Assembly (NCBI RefSeq): GCF_015999265.1
Contig: NZ_JAEAGR010000001.1
Coordinates: forward strand, 248,001 to 312,000
DNA length: 64,000 nt
Source: Mobilitalea sibirica
GTDB taxonomy: Bacteria; Bacillota; Clostridia; Lachnospirales; Lachnospiraceae
Direction of reading: 5' to 3'
The translations under genes were made by a program, and so were the position numbers. The number at the start of each line of letters is the position of its first letter. Within the stretch, counting starts at the first letter, position 1. This document shows, piece by piece, positions 1-6,707 of the stretch. Below the pieces are notes generated by a model. The model did no database searches. It was not told the origin of the DNA and saw only the letters and a program-made list of their open reading frames with translations.

Positions 1-801
1 TTAAAGGAGCTGGGAGTTGATATCCAGACCAATATGGTAATTGGTAAAACCATTTCAATTGACGAGTTGTTAAATGAATATGGTTACGAGGCCGTATTTA
101 TCGGTTCCGGTGCAGGACTTCCAAGATTTATGAATATCAAAGGAGAGAATTTAAAAGGGGTCTATTCTGCCAATGAGTTTTTGACAAGGATTAATCTTAT
201 GAAAGCATATGAGGAGAGTGGAGCTACTCCTATACAAAAAGGCAGTAAAGTTGCAGTTGTTGGTGGAGGTAATGTGGCTATGGATGCGGCAAGATGTGCC
301 AAACGTCTGGGATCTGAGGTAACTATTATTTATCGCCGTACCGAAAAGGAGCTGCCTGCAAGACTGGAAGAGATAGAGCATGCTAAAGAAGAAGGGATAA
401 AGTTTAAGTTTCTTACCAACCCATTAGAGATTGTAGGTGACGAGAAAGGATGGGTAAAGGGTATAAGCTGTCAACAGATGATACTGGGGGAAGCCGATTC
501 TTCAGGACGGCAAAAGCCCATTCCAATAGAAGGCAGTAATTTTAGTATTGAAGCCGATTGTATCATAATGTCCATTGGAACATCTCCAAACCCTCTCATT
601 AAAGATACAACTGAGGGTCTCGCAACACAAAAATGGGGAGGCATTATAGCAGATGAGAGGACGGGATTAACTTCACGAAAAGCCGTCTATGCCGGTGGAG
701 ATGCGGTAACCGGCGCGGCTACAGTTATCCTTGCCATGGGAGCCGGTAAAAATGCAGCTACAGCAATAGATGAATATATTATGGGCTCAAGGGAGGGATA
801 A
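1..801 (+). CDS. NADPH-dependent glutamate synthase small-subunit family flavoprotein (GltA/NfnB-like), 5' partial
   Basis: The reading frame is open from base 1, so the N-terminal part (iron-sulfur and first FAD region) lies outside the window. The visible 266 residues carry the NADPH-binding signature VVGGGNVAMDAARCAKRLG and the C-terminal FAD signature YAGGDAVTGAATVILAMGAGKNAA, with the SIGTSPNP turn between them. This is the arrangement of the glutamate synthase beta subunit and of NfnB, the flavoprotein of NADH-dependent ferredoxin:NADP+ transhydrogenase. It ends 4 bp before rex and close to hydrogenase genes, which fits a redox-balancing role such as NfnB. A glutamate synthase partner is equally possible because the upstream gene is not visible. 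Family call is firm, exact function is not. Confidence 0.85.
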   Translation, partial: LKELGVDIQTNMVIGKTISIDELLNEYGYEAVFIGSGAGLPRFMNIKGENLKGVYSANEFLTRINLMKAYEESGATPIQKGSKVAVVGGGNVAMDAARCAKRLGSEVTIIYRRTEKELPARLEEIEHAKEEGIKFKFLTNPLEIVGDEKGWVKGISCQQMILGEADSSGRQKPIPIEGSNFSIEADCIIMSIGTSPNPLIKDTTEGLATQKWGGIIADERTGLTSRKAVYAGGDAVTGAATVILAMGAGKNAATAIDEYIMGSREG

Positions 802-805
802 CTTC

Positions 806-1441
806 ATGATAGAACCCATTCCTACACAAACCCTACAAAGACTGCCATTATATCTTAATTATCTGAAATCGTTACCTTCAGATGAGGTTCTAAATATCTC
901 TGCAACTATGATAGCAGAGGAGCTTAGATTAAATGATGTTCAGGTTCGGAAGGATCTTGCCATGGCAGGCCAAGGAGGGCGTCCCAAAATCGGTTATCCG
1001 GTAAAGGACTTAATATCAGATATAGAACACTGTCTTGGATATGACAATATTGAACGAGTTGTTATCGTCGGATTAGATAACATGGGACGGGCTTTACTTA
1101 AGTATGAGGGTTTTTCGGAATATGGTTTTGATATTGTTGCAGCCTTTGACTTTGATGAGAGTGTAATCGGAACCCATATATTTGGAAAACAGGTTCTTTC
1201 GGTCGAAAAGCTTCCCAAGATATGTTCAAGAATGAAGATTAAAATGGGTATTATTACTGTTGGTTCCAAAGAAGCACAGAGTGTCTGCGATCTGCTCGTG
1301 AAAAGCGGCATTATGGCAATATGGAATTTTTCTTCTGTCCGATTAAAAGTACCGGATAAAATTATCGTACAGAATGAAAACCTGGCCAGTTCATTAGCAG
1401 TTTTATCAAATCATTTAGTGGAAAAATTTCGTTCTGTTTAA
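806..1441 (+). CDS. rex: Redox-sensing transcriptional repressor Rex
   Basis: 211 residues, usual Rex length. An N-terminal winged helix (about residues 1-80, with the AEELRLNDVQVRKDLA recognition segment and GRPKIGYPV wing) is followed by a Rossmann NAD(H)-binding domain starting at VVIVGLDNMGRALL. Rex represses fermentative and hydrogenase genes and releases DNA when NADH is high. The start at 806 is preferred over an in-frame upstream ATG at 770 because GGGAGGG sits just before it at 791-797 and the upstream ATG lies inside the preceding gene. The canonical GxGxxG loop reads G-L-D-N-M-G, so the second glycine is aspartate, which is odd for the family. It lies between the NfnB-like gene and the hydrogenase genes, a natural regulatory setting. 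Confidence 0.93.
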   Translation: MIEPIPTQTLQRLPLYLNYLKSLPSDEVLNISATMIAEELRLNDVQVRKDLAMAGQGGRPKIGYPVKDLISDIEHCLGYDNIERVVIVGLDNMGRALLKYEGFSEYGFDIVAAFDFDESVIGTHIFGKQVLSVEKLPKICSRMKIKMGIITVGSKEAQSVCDLLVKSGIMAIWNFSSVRLKVPDKIIVQNENLASSLAVLSNHLVEKFRSV

Positions 1442-1504
1442 ACGAAAAATATTTTAAGTAATAAATAAGAACCCTCTAAAAAATTACTGTTATAAAAATC
1501 AGAG

Positions 1505-1532
1505 TTGAAACACATCTACTGGGCTATATACA
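1505..1532 (+). promoter_or_regulatory. Possible promoter of the hydrogenase operon
   Basis: TTGAAA at 1505-1510 and TATACA at 1527-1532 are separated by 16 bases, 73 bp before the NuoE-like start codon. The match is moderate. I could not find a clear Rex operator (TTGTTAA-N4-TTAACAA type) beside it. Confidence 0.35.
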
Positions 1533-1604
1533 TAAAACGAAACAAAACCAAAACTGTAACATTTCTGAGGAAGAATTATTAAATATTAAGAACGGAGGAT
1601 GATT

Positions 1605-2081
1605 ATGAACAAAACATTTGATTTCACAATCGTGGATCATATTATGAATGAGCTTGGATGTAAACCAAGTGCGATCATTGCTATTTTGCAGGGTATTCAA
1701 GAGCATTACCGTTATCTACCTAGGGAGGTTTTTCCGTATTTATCAAAAAAGATAGGAATCAGTGAGGCCAGAATTTACAGCACGGCAACCTTTTATGAAA
1801 ACTTCTCTTTGAAACCGAAAGGTAAATTTGTGATTAAGATATGTGATGGTACTGCATGTCATGTAAGAAAATCAATTCCTATTCTGGAGAGACTTCGTAA
1901 GGATTTAGGATTATCAGAGAACAAGATAACAACGGATGATTTGGGATTTACCGTGGAAACAGTGTCCTGTCTTGGTGCCTGCGGTTTAGCACCGGTTATT
2001 ACGGTCAATGACAAGGTATATCCTGCCATGACTCCGGAAAAAACCTCTGAATTATTAAGAGATTTAAAGGAGGAACTTTGA
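1605..2081 (+). CDS. hydC: [2Fe-2S] thioredoxin-fold subunit of bifurcating hydrogenase (NuoE/HydC/HndA-like)
   Basis: 158 residues. The NuoE-type domain is clear: helical N-terminus (KPSAIIAILQGIQEHYRYLP) and four cysteines in CDGTACH (about residue 81) and SCLGACGLAP (about residue 122) that hold one 2Fe-2S cluster. It passes electrons between the flavoprotein subunit and the hydrogenase in the cytoplasmic HydABC complex. Start chosen at 1605 because GGAGG at 1594-1598 has correct spacing; the ATG at 1599 overlaps that site. Its stop TGA overlaps the ATG of the next gene by one base, showing translational coupling within the hydCBA operon. Confidence 0.9.
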   Translation: MNKTFDFTIVDHIMNELGCKPSAIIAILQGIQEHYRYLPREVFPYLSKKIGISEARIYSTATFYENFSLKPKGKFVIKICDGTACHVRKSIPILERLRKDLGLSENKITTDDLGFTVETVSCLGACGLAPVITVNDKVYPAMTPEKTSELLRDLKEEL

Positions 2082-3952
2082 TGCTAAAAACTAGAGAAGA
2101 TTTACAAAAGATTCGTTCCAAGTATGCGTCTTCCCTTAAGGCGCAGACGACAAAAATATTGGTATGTGCTGGAACCGGCTGTGTCTCCAGTGGTGCGTTT
2201 GAAATATATAATCGGTTAACTGAGTTGATGCAGGAGCGAGATATACCCAGCAGTGTGGAACTAGCTGATGAACCCCATGATGAAACCGTAGGAATGAAAA
2301 AAAGCGGATGTCACGGATTTTGTGAAATGGGTCCTCTTTTAAGAATTGATCCTCAGGGATGGCTCTATACCAAAGTGCAGTTATCCGATTGTGAGGAGAT
2401 TATTGAAAAAACAATAAGGAATGGAGAACATATAAAGCGACTTGCATATCAAAAAGGCAATGCAGTCTGTAAAAAGCAGGATGAAATTCCGTTCTATAAA
2501 AAACAGACCCGATTGGTTTTGGATCATTGTGGACATATCGATGCTACCTCTATTAAAGAATATTTTGCCAACGATGGGTATACAGCTCTTGAAAAGGCAC
2601 TATTTGATATGACAGCAGATGAAATAATTAATGAAATTACAGAGGCGAATTTAAGAGGCAGAGGAGGCGGTGGTTTTCCTGCCGGACGGAAGTGGGCTCA
2701 GGTAAATAGGCAGAAACAAGCACAAAAATATGTAGTATGTAACGGAGATGAAGGGGATCCCGGAGCATTCATGGACCGCAGTATCATGGAAGGCGATCCT
2801 CATCGAATGCTGGAAGGAATGATGATAGCAGGTCTGGCCTGTGGTGCCAGTGAAGGTTATATCTATGTCCGGGCAGAATATCCGATGGCTGTGAGTCGTC
2901 TAAAGATGGCAATTGAACAGGCAACCGAGCATGGACTTCTTGGTAACAACATCTTAGGAACCGGTTTTAGTTTTCATATACATATCAATCGGGGAGCCGG
3001 TGCCTTCGTATGCGGCGAAGGCAGTGCATTGACTGCTTCCATTGAAGGAAAACGGGGTATGCCAAGGGTAAAGCCGCCCAGAACGGTAGAACAAGGACTT
3101 TTTGATAAACCCACGGTGTTAAATAATGTGGAGACCTATGCTAATGTGCCTTTGATTATATTAAACAGTGCGAAGTGGTATAAAACCATAGGTCCGGAAA
3201 ACAGTCCGGGTACAAAAGCATTTGCCTTAACCGGGAATATTGAAAATACAGGACTGATTGAAGTTCCCATGGGGACAACATTAAAAGAAGTTATCTTTGA
3301 TGTTGGCGGAGGAATGAGAGATGGTAAAGAGTTTAAGGCAGTACAGATAGGAGGCCCCTCCGGCGGATGTCTGACCAAAGAGCATCTGGACCTGCCCCTT
3401 GATTTTGACTCCTTAAAAAAAGCCGGTGCCATGATCGGTTCCGGAGGATTGGTAGTAATGGATGAAAATACCTGTATGGTTGAAGTTGCCAGATTCTTTA
3501 TGAATTTTACGCAGAACGAATCCTGTGGCAAATGTGTTCCCTGCCGCGAGGGTACCAAGAGAATGCTTGCGATACTCGAACGCATTGTGGAAGGAAAGGG
3601 AGAAGCAGGAGATATCGATTTACTCCTGGAACTGGCAGATACCATCTCTGCTACGGCACTTTGCGGCCTAGGGAAATCAGCCGCTTATCCGGTCGTAAGT
3701 ACAATAAAGCATTTTCGTGAGGAATATGAAGTCCATATCTTTGACAAACATTGTCCAACCGGTAATTGTCAGAAACTAAAAATGATAACAATTGATCCAG
3801 CGCTGTGTAAGGGATGTACAAAATGTACAAAGTCCTGTCCGGTAAATGCGATTTCAGGAAAAGTAAAAGAGCCTTTTACTATAGACCAGACGAAGTGTAT
3901 TAAATGCGGTGCCTGCATCACAGCCTGTCCATTTAATGCAATTAAAGAATAA
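2081..3952 (+). CDS. hydB: NADH-binding flavoprotein subunit of bifurcating hydrogenase (NuoF/HydB-like)
   Basis: 623 residues. Order of domains: N-terminal thioredoxin-like 2Fe-2S region (CAGTGC and GCHGFCEMGP, residues about 25-90), NuoF FMN/NADH core with GRGGGGFPAGRKW (about 192) and GDEGDPGAFMDR, SLBB region, the NuoF 4Fe-4S motif SCGKCVPCREGTKRM (about 480), and a C-terminal pair of 4Fe-4S ferredoxin motifs CKGCTKCTKSCPVNAI (about 576) and CIKCGACITACPFNAI (about 606). This is the full HydB layout of NADH/ferredoxin-coupled trimeric hydrogenases, oxidising NADH together with reduced ferredoxin. The ATG at 2081 is one base into the hydC stop and follows AAAGGAGG. Confidence 0.93.
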   Translation: MLKTREDLQKIRSKYASSLKAQTTKILVCAGTGCVSSGAFEIYNRLTELMQERDIPSSVELADEPHDETVGMKKSGCHGFCEMGPLLRIDPQGWLYTKVQLSDCEEIIEKTIRNGEHIKRLAYQKGNAVCKKQDEIPFYKKQTRLVLDHCGHIDATSIKEYFANDGYTALEKALFDMTADEIINEITEANLRGRGGGGFPAGRKWAQVNRQKQAQKYVVCNGDEGDPGAFMDRSIMEGDPHRMLEGMMIAGLACGASEGYIYVRAEYPMAVSRLKMAIEQATEHGLLGNNILGTGFSFHIHINRGAGAFVCGEGSALTASIEGKRGMPRVKPPRTVEQGLFDKPTVLNNVETYANVPLIILNSAKWYKTIGPENSPGTKAFALTGNIENTGLIEVPMGTTLKEVIFDVGGGMRDGKEFKAVQIGGPSGGCLTKEHLDLPLDFDSLKKAGAMIGSGGLVVMDENTCMVEVARFFMNFTQNESCGKCVPCREGTKRMLAILERIVEGKGEAGDIDLLLELADTISATALCGLGKSAAYPVVSTIKHFREEYEVHIFDKHCPTGNCQKLKMITIDPALCKGCTKCTKSCPVNAISGKVKEPFTIDQTKCIKCGACITACPFNAIKE

Positions 3953-3975
3953 GTAATATTAGATTGGAGGTTTAT

Positions 3976-5673
3976 ATGGATAAGAAAGATTTTATGACGA
4001 TAGATGGAGTTCCCGTTGAAATCGATGGGGAGAAGAATCTTCTTGAAGTAATCCGAAAAGTTGGAATTAAGATGCCCACTTTTTGCTATCATTCAGAGCT
4101 GTCTATATACGGAGCCTGTCGTATGTGTATGGTGGAAAATGAGTGGGGAGGAATCGATGCAGCTTGTTCTACAATTCCAAAAGCAGGAATGAATATAAAG
4201 ACGAATACGCAAAGACTACGGAAATATCGAAAGAATATATTGGAGCTGCTTTTGGCCAACCATTGCCGTGACTGTACTACCTGTAATAATAATGGAAAAT
4301 GTAAGCTTCAGGATTTGGCTATGCGTTTTGATATAAAAGATGTACGTTTTCCTAACACGGCAAGTCAACCGGAAATAGACGATTCATCCTTATGTATTAC
4401 CCGTGACGCGAATAAATGTATTCTATGTGGTGACTGTGTTAGAATGTGTAATGAGATACAAAATGTTGGAGCCATTGATTTTGCCCACAGAGGTTCAAAA
4501 ATGACTATCAGTACGGCATTTGAAATTCCGATTGCAGAATCACCCTGCGTTGGCTGTGGACAATGTGCGGCCGTTTGTCCTACCGGAGCCATTGTGGTTA
4601 AAAATGATGCTCAGAAGGTGTGGGAAGCCTTGGATGATATGAATACTAAGGTAACCGTACAGATTGCTCCCGCGGTTCGCGTTGGACTTGGTAAGAAATT
4701 GGAACTGGATGCGGAGGGTAATGCAATCGGACTGATTGTTGCCGCACTTCGTCGTATGGGCTTTGATGAGATATATGATACCAGCGCCGGAGCAGATTTG
4801 ACCGTTCTTGAAGAAGGGAACGAATTTATCAAGCGTTTGGACAAAAATAGTAATCTACCTCTTTTCACCTCCTGTTGTCCGGCATGGGTGCAGTATTGTG
4901 AAAAGAATTATCCCGAGCTGTTACCGAATGTTTCCACCTGTCGCTCGCCAATGGAGATGCTGGCATCCATAGTAAAGGATCAATCTAATTCCTCCAGCCG
5001 TCGACATGTTCACGTTGCAATTATGCCATGTACTGCGAAAAAGTACGAGGCTGCCAGAGATGAGTTTAAGGTGAATGGAGTACCGAATGTAGACTATGTT
5101 ATTACTACACAGGAATTAATACAGATGATTCGTGAAGCAGGTATCATATTTACAGAGCTGGAACCGGAGGCAGTCGATATGCCCTTTGGTACAATTACAG
5201 GAGCCGGAGTTATCTTTGGTGTCACCGGTGGTGTGACGGAAGCTGTCCTTCGCCGACTTTCTACTGACAAGTCAAAGGCATCCCTTATGTCAATAGCCTA
5301 TCAGGGAGTTCGTGGTATGAAAGGCGTGAAGGAAACAACGGTTATGTATGGGGACAAAGAAGTCAAGATTGCAGTTGTCAGCGGCTTAAAAAATGTAAGT
5401 GATTTGATTGAAAGAATGAAATCCGGTGAGCATTATGATTTTATAGAAGTTATGGCCTGCCCTGGTGGTTGTATCAGTGGAGCCGGTCAGCCCTTCGCTC
5501 AAAAAGATATCAGAGAAAACCGAGGCAATGGATTATATGCAGCAGATAAGTTATGTAACATTAAATGTTCAGAAGAGAATCCGATAATGATGTCATTGTA
5601 TAACGGAATCTTAAAGGGAAGAGTCCATGATTTGTTACATGTAAATTATCTACCCGGAAAGGAGCATGAATAA
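3976..5673 (+). CDS. hydA: [FeFe] hydrogenase catalytic subunit (HydA, bifurcating type)
   Basis: 565 residues. N-terminal 2Fe-2S ferredoxin domain (FCYHSELSIYGACRMC, about 36-52), a His/Cys-ligated cluster (HCRDCTTCNNNGKC, about 96), two 4Fe-4S motifs (CILCGDCVRMC about 149, CVGCGQCAAVC about 191), then the H-cluster domain with L1 FTSCCPAW (about 297), L2 MPCTAKKYEA (about 350) and L3 EVMACPGGCISGAGQP (about 491). The L3 motif has GAG where GGG is usual. Together with HydB and HydC it makes H2 from NADH and reduced ferredoxin. No signal peptide, so cytoplasmic. The start at 3976 has TTGGAGG upstream; a TTG at 3964 is in frame but lies in that site. Maturation genes hydE/F/G are not in the window. 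Confidence 0.95.
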   Translation: MDKKDFMTIDGVPVEIDGEKNLLEVIRKVGIKMPTFCYHSELSIYGACRMCMVENEWGGIDAACSTIPKAGMNIKTNTQRLRKYRKNILELLLANHCRDCTTCNNNGKCKLQDLAMRFDIKDVRFPNTASQPEIDDSSLCITRDANKCILCGDCVRMCNEIQNVGAIDFAHRGSKMTISTAFEIPIAESPCVGCGQCAAVCPTGAIVVKNDAQKVWEALDDMNTKVTVQIAPAVRVGLGKKLELDAEGNAIGLIVAALRRMGFDEIYDTSAGADLTVLEEGNEFIKRLDKNSNLPLFTSCCPAWVQYCEKNYPELLPNVSTCRSPMEMLASIVKDQSNSSSRRHVHVAIMPCTAKKYEAARDEFKVNGVPNVDYVITTQELIQMIREAGIIFTELEPEAVDMPFGTITGAGVIFGVTGGVTEAVLRRLSTDKSKASLMSIAYQGVRGMKGVKETTVMYGDKEVKIAVVSGLKNVSDLIERMKSGEHYDFIEVMACPGGCISGAGQPFAQKDIRENRGNGLYAADKLCNIKCSEENPIMMSLYNGILKGRVHDLLHVNYLPGKEHE

Positions 5674-5933
5674 TGGTTGAAATAAGTGTATGTATTGGTA
5701 CCTCCTGTCATGTTAACGGCTCCTATAATGTTGTACAAACCTTTCAACAGATGATAGAGGAATATTCCCTTCATGATAAAGTGGATTTTAAAGCATATTT
5801 TTGCATGAAAGAGTGTCAAAAGAATGGGGTATCTGTTTCGGTTGATGGAACTACTTACCGTATAGAAACGGTAGAGGCAGGCCTCTTCTTTAAGGAAACG
5901 ATTTTAAAAAGGGTAATTGTTAATCAAAGCTAA
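5673..5933 (+). CDS. Small [2Fe-2S] thioredoxin-fold protein linked to hydrogenase
   Basis: 86 residues with four cysteines in the pattern C-x4-C (CIGTSC) and C-x3-C (CMKEC), the layout of NuoE-like thioredoxin-fold 2Fe-2S ferredoxins but without the helical N-terminal domain of HydC. Its ATG overlaps the hydA stop codon (TAATG), so it is co-translated with the hydrogenase. It probably exchanges electrons with the HydABC complex or replaces HydC under some conditions; this is inference from fold and position. It is the last gene before a strong terminator hairpin. Confidence 0.8.
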   Translation: MVEISVCIGTSCHVNGSYNVVQTFQQMIEEYSLHDKVDFKAYFCMKECQKNGVSVSVDGTTYRIETVEAGLFFKETILKRVIVNQS

Positions 5934-5978
5934 TGTAGATGATATTCTGTGAATTATAGTATAGAATAACTTTTTTAA

Positions 5979-6033
5979 AGGAAGTCGTGACATTGGGTTC
6001 CAACAATTATGGAATCCAATGTCACGACTTCCT
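5979..6033 (+). terminator. Long perfect hairpin, terminator of the hydrogenase operon
   Basis: A 23-base arm at 5979-6001 pairs with 6011-6033 (one G-U pair) around a 9-base loop. A T-run at 5971-5976 flanks the left arm, but only a weak T-rich tail (CTCTTTATT) follows the right arm. It sits 45 bp after the last gene of the operon. Confidence 0.75.
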
Positions 6034-6237
6034 CTTTATTCAACGATTAGAAATCATAGGAATATTTCCGTTTACTATTAAAAATAACAACTTATTTATA
6101 TCTTTGAATTCCAAATTTATATCAATCGTAGTATTATACCTCAAGGAATATGGTTGGCTATTATATATAAGATATTGTATTAAGCAGTAAGGAATATGCA
6201 AGGACTGTTTTAAAGCTAAAATTATAATTGATTTTCC

Positions 6238-6266
6238 TTGACAATAAGAAAATAATGGAATAAAAT
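6238..6266 (+). promoter_or_regulatory. Orphan promoter in the 5.9-6.7 kb gap
   Basis: TTGACA at 6238-6243 and TAAAAT at 6261-6266 are separated by exactly 17 bases. Downstream lie a 12-codon ORF with a good ribosome-binding site and a terminator at 6445-6477, so a transcript of about 200 nt is expected. Confidence 0.6.
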
Positions 6267-6307
6267 AATGAAAATCTATCAACCGGGATAACAAGGAGAT
6301 AAATCAT

Positions 6308-6346
6308 ATGTTCTTTATCAATAAACATCATTGTTATAAACATTAA
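6308..6346 (+). CDS. Possible 12-residue leader peptide
   Basis: ATG at 6308 is preceded by AAGGAG at 6293-6298. It encodes MFFINKHHCYKH, then TAA. It lies between a good promoter and a hairpin plus terminator, the arrangement of a leader peptide, and three of twelve codons are His. It is too short for coding statistics, so translation is only suggested by the ribosome-binding site. Confidence 0.3.
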   Translation: MFFINKHHCYKH

Positions 6347-6379
6347 TTAAGTGAGGCTGTGATTCTATCATGGGCTTAC

Positions 6380-6403
6380 TAATTGGTTTATCCCGTGATG
6401 ATG
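6380..6403 (+). other. Hairpin between leader ORF and terminator
   Basis: ATCATGGG near 6367-6374 can pair with CCCGTGAT near 6393-6400 (8 bp, one G-U). It lies between the small ORF and the terminator and could be an alternative fold in an attenuator. Approximate coordinates. Confidence 0.3.
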
Positions 6404-6444
6404 ATATTAATAAAGAATACTGATACATCGTATTGTTTTGAGAG

Positions 6445-6477
6445 AAAAAGTCATTCGGGTAACCGGATGACTTTTTT
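6445..6477 (+). terminator. Rho-independent terminator, 14-bp stem with GTAA loop
   Basis: Left arm 6445-6458 pairs with 6463-6476 (one G-U) around a GTAA tetraloop, followed by TTTTTT. No long gene precedes it, so it ends the short transcript started at the 6238 promoter. Confidence 0.8.
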
Positions 6478-6538
6478 AAAATCCTAATAGGAGGTAAGGT
6501 AATGATTGGACATTATACGGTATGAAGTAATAAATCTG

Positions 6539-6619
6539 ACCGGCCTTTGGGTTGACAGTCTCCTACGTGTATGTGAGAATACAAGTATCTATTTTTTATC
6601 ATTCGTACCAAAGACTGGT
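6539..6619 (+). other. Structured leader or promoter region before the FnIII protein
   Basis: ACCGGCCTTTGG at 6539-6550 pairs with CCAAAGACTGGT at 6608-6619 with one mismatch, enclosing about 57 bases that contain a further small hairpin (GTAT...ATAC). The same stretch contains TTGACA at 6552-6557 and GAGAAT at 6575-6580 (17-base spacing), so it may simply be the promoter of the following gene. I could not match it to a known riboswitch. Confidence 0.35.
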
Positions 6620-6707
6620 ATCGGTGAACTTTAGATATTTTATTTATTGAAATACATAGCTTCTTAGTTACACGCTCACATTGGCCAGAGAATAGGAGAT
6701 TAAGATA

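Noticed and set aside
3136-3645. 169-codon antisense ORF in hydB
   Set aside because: Shadow of the hydB frame; Ser/Pro-rich reading, no ribosome-binding site.
5987-6343. ORFs across the gap after the hydrogenase operon
   Set aside because: They run through the terminator hairpin and have no ribosome-binding sites.
6500-6523. Seven-codon ORF with strong RBS (AGGAGG) encoding MIGHYTV
   Set aside because: Lies after a terminator and is too short to support; may be chance, though the site is good.
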